This document shows, in pieces, positions 50,769-64,000 of a DNA stretch of 64,000 nucleotides (position 1 is its first letter; the number at the start of each line of letters is the position of its first letter). The notes beneath the pieces are model-generated. The model did not search any database and was not told where the DNA came from. It saw only the letters and a program-made list of their open reading frames with translations. Source of the stretch: Camarhynchus parvulus (lineage: Eukaryota; Chordata; Aves; Passeriformes; Thraupidae); the NCBI RefSeq assembly GCF_901933205.1, contig NC_044582.1, positions 15,233,820 through 15,297,819 on the forward strand. The letters run 5' to 3'. A program made the translations under genes and the position numbers.

Positions 50769-53700
50769 CAAGGGGAAGCCCTGCAGCTGCTGTGCCCATC
50801 ATACCCACTGCTCCAGCCCTCAGCCCTCTCATTTCCACCACAAATATCTCACTTTCCCACAGCACAAATTGCTTTCATCAGCATCTCCCCACGGCTTCAA
50901 TGCAATCTGTCTCCTTGTTTCCCAGCAATAATGTGAAATGACAAATTCCATGAAGAACTCTATCACACCTCTACCTAGAGGGGATATTTTTTATGTTGCT
51001 AAGGCCTAAGTGCCTGGATTTAATTTCTATAAAGACAGAGCCCAGGTGTTTGGACAGAAAATATTCCCCATTTCAAACCAAATTAATATTTTGGAGAGTC
51101 TTCAGTGCTAAGGTGAGAACTGGCAGTAGAAGTGACCTGTGCTTGGGGCAGTATTTTTCTGGAGGAAACATGAAATTCATCCTTTTGGCTGACCTACCTG
51201 CCACTGACACAGGACATCGTCCCTCTCACCCAGCACTGAAGGAGAAATGCCAACAGCTTGAGCTGAGCCCTAAACTTCAAACCCACACTGGTCTCAGAAG
51301 GAAATCTTCCATATGCTAGACTGACAAAGCATTGCAAGTGTTCTCCTCCATCTCTCCTAATACTTGAAGGCCTCCCTGCCTTTGACTCCCTTTAAAAATT
51401 TCTTTTCAAGCATTTATTTGAGCCTTCTCTCAAAGGCTGTGGGACTTTCACGCTGTGACAGCCTCACTGTGTTTTCCTCAAGAACTTTCCAGTGGCCTTG
51501 TTTCCCTCCAGGGCCCTCACCAGGCATCACATTTAGTTTCAAGACACTCAGTAACAGAAGATCTGTCTGCCAGACAGATTGAGCCTTAACAGATTTGTCC
51601 TTCACAATTTCAAAAGCAATAGGACACAGCAGCCCCTAAGTCTCTCCTTCACCTTGCTCCTAACTCACACTACAAAAGCAAGTTGGTTATTTTTCATTCC
51701 TTTATTGGACTCACTGCATTTGCCATCAAGATCTTCCCCTGAGGACAAACCTAAAGCCACACCTAAAGGACAGAAATGGTTTTCCTCATCCCACTGATGG
51801 AGGACTTGGAGAGGGAGCAGAGCAAAACACACAAAACAGGTCTGTAAGTCTGTCCAGTTCAGTTCCAGGACTCCCAGCTGTGCTTCACCACTCCCAACCC
51901 TGGCCACTGAGTGGATTTGCTGACTGTTACTACATTTTCTGCTTTTATTAGACCTTCACAAGCCACACAGCCTTCACAGTCACAGCCATGTAGAAAGGAA
52001 ACTTAGTATATAGAGCAGAGATAGGGCTCAGAGAACAGAGGATTAAATAATTAATTTTGGTTCTGAGAAAGTACCTCAAAGAAGCACAAATGAGAGCCTA
52101 CTTTATAGTTCAAACTCAGTGAAGGCAAACTTTCTGTTCCTGGAGACTGGGAAAGTTGCCTTTTCCCCTGTGAACACCTTTTGGAGATAGCAGAATAGCC
52201 TGAAAATTTCTGCATGAGAAAAAGGTATTTGAAGAGGAAATCAAGGAAAAATGCAGCTTTGAGCACAACGTGCTTGAAGCCCCATCCACTGCAAATAGAA
52301 CACCCTAATTTGTGACTGCAAACCTGGGAGTAGCATGATGATCAAAGGCAGTGTCTGATAGTGCAGTACTTGTGACTTGTTCCTGTCTGTTCTGTTCCCA
52401 CCTAATTATCCCCTCCTGAAGTGAATGGAAAATAGTTTAATCTGTTTTTACAAAGCTCCTTCCATCAAATTAGCCAGTGAGTTACATGGTGCAGTCACTG
52501 CCGGTAAAACCTACACCTAGGAACAGCCAAAGACAGAGAAACCACCTCTCAGTGTCTCAGTTCCTTATATGACAAATTTAAATTTAAGGGGAGGTAGGAA
52601 AAAAGTGTGCAGGAAAAGGCTCAGCAGACAGCACCTTGCTCTGGCACATAAGTGCCAGGATGGTGGTGCACATACAACACACCAACTCCTTTGTCCCTAT
52701 TGATAGAAACAAACAAACCAAAAACCACAGCACCTTTTTCTCTCTCAGCACCTCTGTCTCTGCCCACAGGAGCACAGGTTTTCCATTACTGATGGTTAAA
52801 CTCCACCAAGGCTGCTGTGATACAGGATGCTGTCCTCAGCTCTTCCAAACCTTCCTGAGGAATGCTCCCTCATACCAGGGATTACACAGCTCTGGTGAAA
52901 ATCCCACAACTCCTGGAGATGGAGAAAGCAAGCAGTGTTTGGGTTAGCAGGGTTATCCACCATTCAGGAGTTTCTTACCCTGTCCTCACCCTTGGAAGGA
53001 GCAGCTCCTACCCAAGGCATGGTCTTGTTGGAGCAGGAGCAGTTCCAGCTCTGGGGGCTGTCATTTGGAGCAAGCTCTTGCTTTATCAGCTGCTGTTAGG
53101 CTGCACCTGTGCTTTGGTCTCCTGAGCCTGTCAAAGTAATAATCCACTTGACATCTCCTCAGTCTGATGTACATTTTATGGTTTTATGGCTTATTCCTCT
53201 CTACCATCACTGTGTATGTGCACTTCAGGTGGGCTGACCTTGAGAGGCAAAAGCTGCTGTTAGATAACTACACCCATAAATCCAGCTCAGCCTCGTGTCC
53301 TGCTGATCCCTCTCCAAGCTGAGCCTAGCCCAGGCCTGACTGAAGCTCCTGGGAAACCTCTGGCACCAGACATATTCTCCTTTATCCTCTCTTCATGCTT
53401 CTCTGACCAAGTAAGCTGTAGTGTTACTAAGCTTTCCATCTAAAAACAATCCTTCCTTATTTGGAAATAAATTTAAAGCAGTGAATTAGGTAATTATGGA
53501 AGACAGATCCACAAGGGGACAGAAAAGGTTACCAGCCTGTTCCCCCAATCCCAACAGAGAACCACATCTACTTAAACTATTCATGAAAGTCCTTCTTTAA
53601 GCTCTTTTGAGAGTTTCCAGGGGTGAACCCTGCTGCACTTGTATTTAGACACAATTTTAAAATTATTCACATGGTTTAATCTTTGCACAGGTTTTCATCT

Positions 53701-56358
53701 CAATTCTAGGTCCATGGAGTGAATCAAATCAAAGATCATTATATTTGAGGGGGTGCCAAGGGGTGGTGTTTGCTTTAAACAGGTGCATAAAATACACAAG
53801 ACGGTGTCAAAACAAGCTGGGAGTCTCTTTGTCTGCACTTTTCAATCTGAAAAGATTCCAAACTATACAGCACAAAACACACAAAGTTGGAAAGCAACCT
53901 ATGGGGAGAAATAATGAATAAAACAATTTGATGCCTTTCCAATCTGACAAAACAAAGAAACATTCTGAGCAGCAGTTCTAAGGGATAAAAATAATCCAGC
54001 TTTTCATTATATGTGTTAATTTATGCTTTACATATTTTAAAAAAACATTGAATTTTTAACTTGGAAACCTGCTACTGCATCTCACTCTGAGTGACACTTG
54101 GGCAATACACAGAGAAGCACTGGTAGATCCAAGAACTGAGCGTGGTGCATTTGCAGTTACTACCAACACTTGCTAATTTAGCAAAGGATGGGGCTTTGCT
54201 GAATAATTGGTTTTCCTAGCCACCGATGGCCATCTCCTTCCACCCACAGCTCTGGCCTTGGTGACATTGGTGGGAGGAAGGCCTTTGAGCATTAGACTCT
54301 GTCACCTTACAAGAACATCAAACTCTTTGACCTATACTTTAATTTGTTAAACCAGTTGCACCCAGTTGAAAAAAAAAATGCAAATCTTGCACAGAGTCCA
54401 GCAGAGCAGAGAGAAGCCAATCCCACTAGGGCTCAGGAAATAGAAACCACCAGGATGAAGTTGCTGTGATAGCAGTGCCCTAAACCTTCTCAATTGCACA
54501 AAATATTTCTTCCAACTTCCCAATTTGTTGAATCATTTCTGAGGACAGTTGCTCATTCTGCAACACTATTGAACAGAGCAGAAAGGGGGGAAGCCTGACA
54601 CTGTCAGGTGACTGCAAGATCAGATGCCAATAAACCCAGTCAGGCTAGGCAGGATTTCAATTTGGCTGCTGCATTTAGTCATGACTGCCTCACTGAGACA
54701 TGACTCAATGCTGCAGACTCTTGGAGAGACACCTCTCTCACCTTTGCTCCTTCTCATCAGAAAGTCTGGGACACATTCCCCACTCTGGGATATATTTTAG
54801 TACATACCAGACAAATGCAGAGGAGGGGTTAACTGTTCCTCAGTTTCAGATGCAGAAAGTATCCCTGCATTGAATAATCAGATTTAAAAATAAACACATG
54901 AAGAAAACCCATACAGCGAGAAAATGAGATGATCAGCAGCATGTTCTCCTCCAAAAAGAAAGACTTCTGACTCTCTTAATGAAATTATAGATCAGCTGCC
55001 TACCACCACATGGAAACTTTATATGAAGACATTCAGCTATCATGTTATTATCTGGATTTTCTTATGAGGTGAACATATTTTGCATCATATTTTTAATGCG
55101 AAATCTGAAATCTTGTATTCTGGAAGCACTGGGAATTTCAGACTCGGTTGGAATTATTACCAGCTAATGAGAGCAGAGATCAGAGGTTAAACTACACACC
55201 AGCATGGCTTAGAACAACTGACACTGCTTTGCCTTTCAAAGAAGCCTCAACTTGTCCCAAGTGAGTAAACCAGTCAGAAAAAAAAAAATCACTGTGTATT
55301 TTCTTCTACTGTTCAGATGCCCTCACTCTGCCTATTCCCTTTATCCCTACCAAGAAGGTGACCCCATGAATCTGTAAGCCAGCAAAACAAAAAGTTGTAG
55401 AGAAGTGTCAGCTTATTAATCAAGCACATATGGCTCTCCCTGGAAAAGAAACTTTCACCTACAACCAAAATGATGTCTGTGTTTTTGTGCTCCAGAAAAG
55501 TTTTTCTTTTTTTCCAAAAAAAAAGCCCAGATTCAAAATAAATACTCAAAAGATCAAGTCTTCAAAGTCCTTCTTTCAATGACAAATAATTTCTTCAACC
55601 TTTTTAAAAGCTGATCCTTGATCTTGAGGATTCTGACGTGTGTTCTCCTCTTGATGCCTGCCTTCTCCCTGCCAGCTGTCTTAGTTTGGCCAACATCCTG
55701 CACAGAGCAGGGCTGCAGCCCCTGAAACAGCACAGAGGGCTCTGCTGGCACCCAGGTCTTGTTATCACCACCTCCCCTCCTACATTAGTCTGCAGACTTT
55801 GATATAAAAATTGAAGAAACAGTTCATAACGATAACACAATAACATAACAATAATAGAAGTAGACAGTTCAACCCCAACATAGCTGCTGTCAGTGGTGCC
55901 CAGCAAACCTAAGCATGGAGCCAGGCTCTGTTCTCCAGTCCTTGAACAGCCCACAGACATCCATGTAACCCTTCTCCCCGTTTAACTAGCAGGGATGGCT
56001 GGGAGAGATGGAAAAGGTGCTGCAGGCTTGGTTAGCAGCAGCCTGCAGAGGACAGCGTCCTCATTCCCCACAGACAGCACCACTGACACTCACAGCACAC
56101 CAGAGCAGCTCCAGGAGTTCAGCTCTTGGAGAGGAGCAGATGGCTTGAACTGCATCCAGGGAGGCTGAAGTGAATGAACCCAAGCACAGCCAAAATGCAG
56201 GATGAGGGGAAGGATTTCTTTTAGCAGCTCATGGAAACGTCGTCTCCCCCTCTGTGGAAAAGCACACTGCTCACATTTGTCAGGGCTGTGCCTTGGGTCT
56301 GACACCTTGCAAAGTCTGGCTGCTTAGGTGGCATCAGTAATCCATGAATTTGTCACCT
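50769..56358. other. Intergenic, no recognisable element
   Basis: This is a 5.6-kb unique stretch. An AT-rich block with TAATTA-type cores at about 54980-55150 has the look of conserved non-coding sequence, without proof. I see no gene, CR1 or LTR. Confidence 0.55.
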
Positions 56359-56600
56359 CTGGGCTGGATTATAATAACTCAATGTGTTTTGAAACTCAGT
56401 GTGGAAACTGTACACCAGCTCCAGCTGGTTGGGAATGGGAACAACTGCTTGTTTGATGGCTTATGTTGCCAAGGGCATATCTGGTTTGTGCTCAAGTCTT
56501 TCCCATGGCTCCCAGCCAGCATCTGATGCCAGCTTAAGGCCCTGGTTCTATTTTTCAAAGCAATTAATGTCTCAAGTTCCAACCACATCAAAGTTTGAAT
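56359..56600 (+). mobile_element. Ancient L2/CR1-like LINE fossil (end of reverse transcriptase ORF)
   Basis: Translated in two frames separated by one frameshift, it gives LDYNNSM (56364 on), then HQLQLV (56413 on), then GHIWFVLKSFPWLPASI, a stop, and CQLKALVLFFKAIN. The order and spacing match the conserved C-terminal region of L2/CR1-group LINE reverse transcriptases (LDYCNSL, KLQLVQNAAARL, HITPVLxxLHWLPV, FKxLxLTYKAL). At least one frameshift and one in-frame stop make it dead. It is far more diverged than the avian CR1 tails in the window, so it is probably an old amniote insertion. Confidence 0.72.
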
Positions 56601-59600
56601 TCTCATCCATGAACCCCCATGGCATCTGTGAGATTTTGAGAGGTCTTAAAGCTCAGAACAAAGCACCTAGGGGAGCTATGAAGAAAAAAAGTTAGGTTGT
56701 ATCAATAGCTGTGGAATATTTTTCTAGGGGGTATCAGGCAAGTCCTGACTTCAGGCATATTTCTTTAAGGTGGATTTACTTCCTGACCTGAATTCACAAC
56801 TCGGATAACTGTTTCATGCCAAAACTCTTCCCAAAGCCCTCATCATATCAAATGTCACGAGTTTCTACTCCCATTTGGAAGAACTACAAAGCCCATTAGT
56901 CCACATGCCACTGACCTTGCCCACAACATACAGATGCTCCAGCAGGTTAATACCCACAGAGAAAGGACAGAAAAGCAAGAGCAGGAAGAATGTGCTGAAT
57001 GCTTCAACCTATCCTTGACATTTTTTTAGATGACAGACCATACCAGAGAGGAAGTTAGAAATTATTTCCATTTGGTATAAACCTACCTTCTCACATCTGG
57101 CAGTTTTGCAGCTTCATCAGATGAATTCTTTTGTTCCATTCCTATTAGGAATTACAGGCAGATTTGGGAGGTTTGTTATTTACTCCTCCAGGTTAAGCAC
57201 CTTGACACAAATCCAGGGTGATGTTATCCTACCTAGCACACCAGCCTGCAGGCAGACTGATTTGTCTCCAGAATCACCTAGTGGCATTATCAGTTTATTT
57301 CCTGTGAAACTTGGTTTTCCCCCTCTCCATAATTTTAAGAATTACAAAGGGACATTCTTTTGCAGATGGACAGGATTTTATACACAGTATGTGTGTCAAG
57401 CAGACTTTAAAATGCAACTGTATTTATTCTACATGGCTGTTTTCACTCAACAATTCTCCTGCTACTTCCCCCCCTTCCCAGTGCATCTCTCTCCTCTTGA
57501 ACTTTCTCAGCATCAAGTCCTGCTTGTGGGTAGATGTGATTATCTTGCTGTTCCCACCAACATCCATGACATCCCTTGTTAAAAAACAAACCCAGAGTAG
57601 CACAGGCAACCCCTCACATTCATCATATTCTGACCTTACTCAGACAAGATTAAAGACCTTTCAGTAATTAAAGATGGAAGGGTGTCATTGAAAGGCACAG
57701 GGCAGCAGGGGAAGGTGAGTTATCCAAGCAACACATCCGTGAGTCTCTTGTCTTTTCTGACCCCTTGTTCTGAAGGCTACTGTTTGTAAATCAAGATTAA
57801 TGAGAAGAACAGCACTTAAGTGCACCTGATCATAAATCTGGGAGAGTTAGTACACTCTCTGACAAGATTAATATATTTTATATCTGACACTGTCTGTGAA
57901 ACATTCTGTGTTCAATTTATTACCATCTCAGACCTGAAAGTGGAGCACGGATTTCCTTGCAGAGCAAATTTCACTTTTTGCAGAGTGTTTCATTTGCAAC
58001 TCTGTATCCATTTTCATTTCTCTTGAGGTTATTTTCATTATGAAATAAACTTCTAATATAATTCCAGTATAATTATACATAAACAAACATATTGGCAAAA
58101 AGCCACAGTAGAGTGTTGTTGGTTAGATCATTAAAAATATTTGGGAATTTTTTGAGGAAACATCAGAAAATGCCATTTTATCTAATTCAAAACATTGTAA
58201 ATGAAGAATTGTTGAAAAATTTGTTAGCTGGGGAGAAAAAAAAATCAGTAACCTAAACTACTTTTTAATATACTTTTTTTACTTGAAACAGACTGAATTT
58301 CACATGGACCTGCTTTCTTCCTTTGAAATTTATAATGATCAGCAAATATTTCATTTACATTTTAAAAAGTCTGAACTCAAACTGCAGTAATTGCAATTTA
58401 CTGAAACAGGTTTTTTCAACTAAGCCAGTTCCTTCCTTTAAATTCCCTCAGCTGATGAATAAGAATGGTTGAGATTTTGGGTTGCTGTCTTAATTTGAGA
58501 TAACTGCACTTTTCAAATCTTGAATTTCTCAGCAGTTAGGAAAACATTCCCATGGTGCCATAACAGCCACAAGGACTCTACAACAAATTGTAGCAGATAT
58601 TCAGATGTCCAGAAGTTCTTGAGCATGGTCAGTGGACATGGTGATGATTAATTAGCTCCTCAAGTTCACTTTGGTGAGCTTTGCACACCTGGGATCAGCA
58701 TCAGACATTGCAGAGAGAATTGTTTTGTGCAAGGCCACACCAGCTGCTATGACAGTGTGACATAAAACACGCAAAGGTAATGCCACCCAACTCATCCCTT
58801 GTAGCTGAAATATAATAGAGCAAGGAGAAATGGGATTCAGTCCAACTGAAGGAACTCCTCCCCAGTTGCTTCCTCCCAGAGCTGCCCCCAAGGTCCCAGT
58901 GGGTGAGCCCCAGGCACGATGGGCTGGTGGCACATCTCCTCCCTCGGCCATTCCCTCCTCCCAGGGCTGTACTCATACAGAAAAATACCTTCTGTACCCT
59001 GCTGAATCAAAACCAGACCTAGAGAATAACCAGAAGGCCCAGCTTTATTCCTCTAGAGAGCAACCAATGGACGCAGAACATCCATCTTTAGGATGCTCCT
59101 GCAATTCACACCACAGCTCCCGTGGCCTCCAGGCTGACACATGCCACAGGAAGAACACATCTGACAGAAGGCAATTTCCCTCCCAAGGCTCATCCCTGTT
59201 CACAGCTCCTGTCTTTACCCTGTTTGATTCCCCTTTGCACAAAGAGCCCTGCTCTCACCAGCTCTGGCCCTCTGACACTGCATTCCTAAAGGCAGTATGC
59301 CACAAAAAGTTTGCTTCTCATTATATTTCTTGATCTTCACTGCCACTGTCACCTCCTCCCACCACACCATATGTTTCCTCATCTCTTCCCTGCTGAGCAG
59401 TCTCTGGTCTCTGAAATCTGACAGCTGAAGTGACCTCCCCATCCTGGTCCCCAGCCCTGCCTCAGCAGAAGTCAGGGACTGCAGTTGGCACACTCTGCTC
59501 TCCTCAGGAGCACACCTGCAAACAAGGGTAAAAGCACGTCCTCATTCCACCCTTAATCAGCTCTCTCTCCTGATGCTGTAGGGGTTTTGGGACACAGAGG

Positions 59601-62013
59601 TCTTCTGTTATTTGGCTACAGAGTGTTTAAGCAGGTCCTCTCACCTGGTTGAGGTCACTGGGTGTTTCACAACACAGAATCTGCCCTCCATATTACTGCA
59701 GAGTATCCATTTCTAAAGCCTTTTTGTCACATTTTTCTCACCACCACCACAGAAGAGCTTCTGCCATAGTGTGTGAACTCTCAAAGAGACTCTCAAGACA
59801 CAAGGTCACAGTTTCACCCATATACAAACCAGTTTCTCCTGTTCGTGCTTCAGCTCCACAGCCAGGGCTGAAATAAAGCAAAGTCAAGTTCCCTAATCTT
59901 CCACAGTATAAAACACCCAGCAATCAGAGGCTTATTAGCAGATAATGATTTACTTTCTGCCCACCAGTTATTTGCAAAGATCACCCACTCTCCCTGTCTG
60001 AAGTATCATCAGGGTTTCTCCAAAAGTCTACTCCATTTATCATTAGGGGGATTTACACTGTAAACAGGACAGCTGCATTACTAAGTCTAATTACCCTGAG
60101 AAGACAAAGCACCGTGTGCCTACACATCACCCTGGAATTAGAAGTCCAGGTAGAACAGGAGAGAGGCTTTTAATTAAACAAAGTCAGTTTCCTCTCACAG
60201 AAAGCCTACGATTTAATTTAAGCACACACACAGGAAGAACAGCAGGTCAAGCACCTTCCCCTTCTTGTGAACCTGGAGCCTGGTGATTGCCACACACTAC
60301 AATCAGTTCTACCCACCTGCCTCACATTTCTCTTCAGGAGTATTTCATTCTCTTCTTGGCTTTCTTTCCTTTAATTAGGAGTAAGGAAAGGGTTGTAGTG
60401 ACTTCATAGCATGTCAGATTTAATCTGCATAAGACCCCACCGCATGTTGGGGGGATGTGTGGCAGGAGTTTTTAATAAAAGATTACAGAATGCACCTGCT
60501 GTGGCTGAAATATTGTGAGCTTTTTTGAAGCTCTGGGAGGCCTGCATAGGGTCAGCTTTGACTTGAACATTTATTACTTATCAACCTTTGGCATTGGGAT
60601 GGAGTCTGGAGCATGGTGATGATATCAGCTGATTTAAATTGCCAAAAAAGTGATCAGGTTATTTGCACAAAACCAGAGAAGTGTTTGTCTTAATGGCTGC
60701 TGCAGACATGGGTAGGATTCCTCTGCCCCAGACAATATTGGTTTTTTTGTTCCCAAATGTCATCAGATAATGACTTTTATGCCAACAAGTTAATTGCAAA
60801 AGCAAAGCAAAGAAAATATATACTGAACCACAGTCACGTATTTTCTACATTTGCCTCCAATTTAATGTAATGAACAGAGAGCTTTGTGAAGGAAGATTGC
60901 AGATGCCATGGAAAATAAATGCTGTTTCTGAGCAAAACCATCATGCAGCCACATGAGCTGCCAGCTCCCCTTTTCTTGCACCTCTTGCACTGTTCTCTTC
61001 TATCTTCTACAGGGTGTGGGGTCAGTCACTTTCTCCATGTGAAGGAGCTCAGCCCAGAGCTCCCTAGGACACATATTTGGCCATTAGGTGCAGGTTTGGG
61101 ACAGACACCCTCACTCCAACCAGCTGCAGCAGCTCCACACTGCTCAGGCAGGTCCAGGATTGCTGGGGCAGTACCTGTACACTCCCGTATGTGTTTGAGA
61201 AGCCTCCTGCTCACACTTCCTTTCCATTTTCTGGTTTTGAGGAGATCTGAGCTAAGAAAAGCTCACAGTAGAGCACTGCTGGGATGCGCAGCTGCACTGC
61301 CTCGTTCAGCAGCTCTGACACCCTGAGCAGAGCCAGGAACCAGCAGTTGCACAAACCACCTCCCCAGGGCTGCAGAGCTGCACCAGGCACACCAGGAAAC
61401 AGCCCCCTTTGGAGTGTCAGGTGTCCCCTTTCGGATAAATCACTTGTCAGTTCATCGCTCACAGCTGCCAGGGTGCACCAGACTATTTACTGCATCCCAG
61501 CCCTGTGGTTCTGATGGCTCACAAAAGAAGTGAGAGACATCCTGAAAATACACAGAGCACTGACAAGTGCTAATGGGGCTGCTCTCCTGCTTTAAAGCAA
61601 TTCTATTAACACATTATGCTGCAGCTGAGGGTAATTATTTCCAAGGGAAATGGCTCCATGACCCAGGATGGGCTCTCATGATGGCGATTAAACTCACATG
61701 TGACTAATGCACAGAAGACATTAACTGAAGTTTGAGGATTTATTAAGATTTGCAGAGACATCTCCAGGGCCACCGAGGACAGTCTGCTTGGGTTGCAGAA
61801 ACCAAATACAAAGTAAGAAAAGTTGGCTTATAAAGCTGAATAAATTAATTTCAGATTTTTATAATACTCTCAATTATTATAAAGGAATGCCTCTGCAAAT
61901 CCAACATTTTATTTTGCAAACACAAGAAAATGAAAGAGTTGTCACTCATAATATGTAATAAATATAATAAGGTATTGCATTTCACCTTCAGTTAACACTA
62001 ACCTACAAGAAGT
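56601..62013. other. Intergenic, no recognisable element
   Basis: This is unique sequence. The AT-rich segment at 58020-58420 and the block at about 60420-60710 (few repeats, several TAAT-type cores) are candidates for conserved elements only. The 167-codon frame at 58830-59333 shows no domain. Confidence 0.5.
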
Positions 62014-62131
62014 GTTTGGACAGCACTCTCAGGCCCATGGTGTGATTTCTGTGATGTCCTGTACAGGGCCAGGAACTGGACTTAGATGATCCTTATGGGT
62101 CTCTTCCAACTTAGGTTATTCTGTGATTCTA
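62014..62131 (+). mobile_element. CR1 LINE 3' tail
   Basis: It reads AAGTGTTTGGACAGCACTCT, CAGGCCCATGGTGTGATTTC, TGTCCTGTACAGGGCCAGGA, ACTGGACTTAGATGATCCTT, ATGGGTCTCTTCCAACTTAG and ends ATTCTGTGATTCTA. This is a third CR1 3'-end subtype in the window, with the 'TGTCCTGTGCAGGGCCAGGAGTTGG' signature. It is sense-oriented and strongly 5'-truncated. Confidence 0.93.
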
Positions 62132-63787
62132 CCAATAAATATTACGATAATTTAGAAAAATTAGAAAGGGGTTAAAAAATGGCGTTTACATTCCACTGTT
62201 TCTCATCAGCATTGTCTTTCTCTCCCTTCCTGCAACCTGATGGCAGCACAGAATTGTGCATTCAATCCCTGCCATGCATATAAGCAAAATACTGATAAAT
62301 GGGATTCTCCCTGTTCCTTTGCAGCACCCAGCTGGCTAAACCAGTGCTGGAGAGGGATGCAAGCCAGCAGCTGATTCCTCTGCCCCTGGAAAATCTCCAC
62401 CTGTCTCCCCCCTGACACTGGCTCTCCATTACATGCCAGTCATGCTTTCACCTACCTCCAATGCAAATCCATCCCAGCAGGAGCTATAAACAGGGCCAAC
62501 AGCAAAGTGATAATGCAACTTCTGCTGTGCCATGCATGCTGCAGCCTCAGAGTAACAGCATGAAAGGAAATCCTTCCAGGGGGTTCCACAGTGAGCTCTG
62601 TGAGCTCTGCCACCATAGACTACTGAGATGGTACCAGTGAGCTGCCACCAGCCTCCCACACCTCTCAGGGTGGCTCTGCTGTGTCAGGATGGCAGCTGGT
62701 GGCAGCTACAGAGCAGTTGGCAAACCTTTAGCCCTTTAGAGGAAACCATTCTGCAGCACCTGTCTGTAAGAACCAAATGCTCTCATGGAGATTTTCCCCG
62801 GCTGCACAATACTGTAAACGTTCCTGAAGAACAAATTGTGTTGTTTTGAAAGGATAAATGACTCTCATCTCATTCTGTCCATGCAAGAGCAGTGCAGGAG
62901 GCTTTAATGACTATCTTTCATTGCTTTTTGAATGTGTGTTTATGCACAGTTTGGATATAAGGAGTGGAAGGAAAAGGAGAACAGAAATGAGGAAAATTTA
63001 GATCTATGTGTCGGGCTGAATGAGCATAGCAGCAGCTTTTACCACACAACCAAATTTTCCACTGCCTGTAAAGCCTCACAGTAGCTGCACACAGTCAATA
63101 TTTGATAGACAAGTTGGCAAAGCTCTTACATCTCACATTACCTGCTTGCTACACAGCAGACTGGCTTGTAGGCAGTTGGGCTGCAGGAATCCACATTTGG
63201 GAAACACCAGTCTGGCTTCTCCCTTGGACCTGTGCCCTGGGGACAGGATGGGAACAGCCCTGGCTTCTCAGCTCTCACTGTCACAAGCAATAGAGCAGAG
63301 GGGGATAGAATTGCTTTCCAACATTGAAGGAAAACCTTCAGGCTCCATCATTCATGCAGAATTTCTATGGATAAAGGTGCACAACCAGGATATCCACTGC
63401 ATTTACCAACCTATCTGCATTTATTCAACCAGCTTGGCACTGCCTGTGTGTCACAGCCTGCAGCTGGATCTCAAACACGATCTCCATGGCAGGACTGGCT
63501 AGGAGCAGCACCAAATCCTGCATTCCCCTCGAGCTGGTGACACTCTCTCCCAGCCTCCTGCTTGGGCACTCCCTGAAATCAGCTGAGGGCCAGACCCCAA
63601 AGATGCAGAACAGGACATTAATGAACTTGACAGATGAAAAAAAAACCTAAAAATTTAAAGGAGTGACTTCATCAGTCATCAAATATTGATTTGTCCTAGA
63701 TCTGAGAATACAAGGAATCACACTCCAGAACATAATGTGCAGTGGGAAAAAACATTAAGGAAATAGTTCATCATTTCACAGGCTATT
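62132..63787. other. Intergenic, no recognisable element
   Basis: This is unique sequence. The 160-codon frame at 63020-63502 has no recognisable domain. Confidence 0.6.
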
Positions 63788-63852
63788 TATTCATATATAT
63801 ATGAATAGCAGATCTATCTCTCTCTCTCTCTCTCTTATATATATATATAAAT
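63788..63852. repeat. TA palindrome, (TC)n and (TA)n microsatellite cluster
   Basis: A perfect 20-bp palindrome (TATTCATATATATATGAATA, 63788-63807) is followed by a (TC)n run at 63817-63835 and a (TA)n run at about 63836-63849. It is a compound simple repeat. Confidence 0.9.
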
Positions 63853-64000
63853 ATACTTATCCAGCAGGGAAAACACAATTGGTAGGATCAAAAATGTCAT
63901 TCCTTAAAAGCACCTCCAGAATCTCCAAAGCAATCCTTGAATTGGGCCTCCCATAAGGGAAAAAATATTGTTGAAAAATACAGAAAACATTCCTGCTTCT

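Noticed and set aside
59738..59760. Minus-strand TGGTGG run considered as a TAFA-type WWC codon pair
   Set aside because: The frame reads Leu-Trp-Trp-Trp-stop with no Cys motif. It is a CCA trinucleotide run.

Overview
This is a stretch of vertebrate nuclear DNA, almost certainly from a bird and probably a songbird. It contains several CR1 retrotransposon 3' ends in the usual avian forms, two retroviral LTRs of a kind I associate with passerine genomes, mostly non-coding AT-leaning sequence, and split exons with GT/AG splice sites. I see no prokaryotic features.

The only protein-coding gene I can support is the 3' end of TAFA1 (FAM19A1), on the + strand. Positions 1-3260 are intron. The penultimate coding exon is 3261-3385, the last intron is 3386-7915, and the terminal exon starts at 7916, codes for I-H-P-R-T and stops at 7931-7933. 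A 3' UTR follows, with a candidate polyadenylation signal at 8290-8295. TAFA1 encodes a small secreted, cysteine-rich, chemokine-like neural protein.

The remaining 55 kb or so (8.3-64 kb) reads as an intergenic desert downstream of TAFA1. It holds nine recognisable CR1 fragments (one of them inside the last TAFA1 intron), a 390-bp solo LTR at 29579-29968 with a 6-bp target duplication, and a second, related LTR on the - strand at about 50278-50756 carrying a perfect 23-unit pentanucleotide expansion. It also holds a decayed L2/CR1-like LINE at 56359-56600, a MIR-like SINE fossil near 12500, and two copies of a dispersed repeat.

Tandem structures are unusually varied. They include a 10-bp periodic minisatellite (6571-6740), a 2.4-copy array of a 200-bp unit with nested palindromes (22249-22723), a pure TTCCA pentamer array (39321-39427), a 41-bp triplicate (45816-45938), and a 37/51-bp higher-order minisatellite (49724-50237). 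One CpG-rich, homeodomain-motif-rich block at about 10930-11160 looks like a conserved regulatory element.

I found no new biological system. The most distinctive structure is the palindromic tandem array at 22.2-22.7 kb, whose arms show a mosaic pattern suggesting template switching or arm-to-arm conversion. The long open frames elsewhere look like chance or repeat-driven ORFs.
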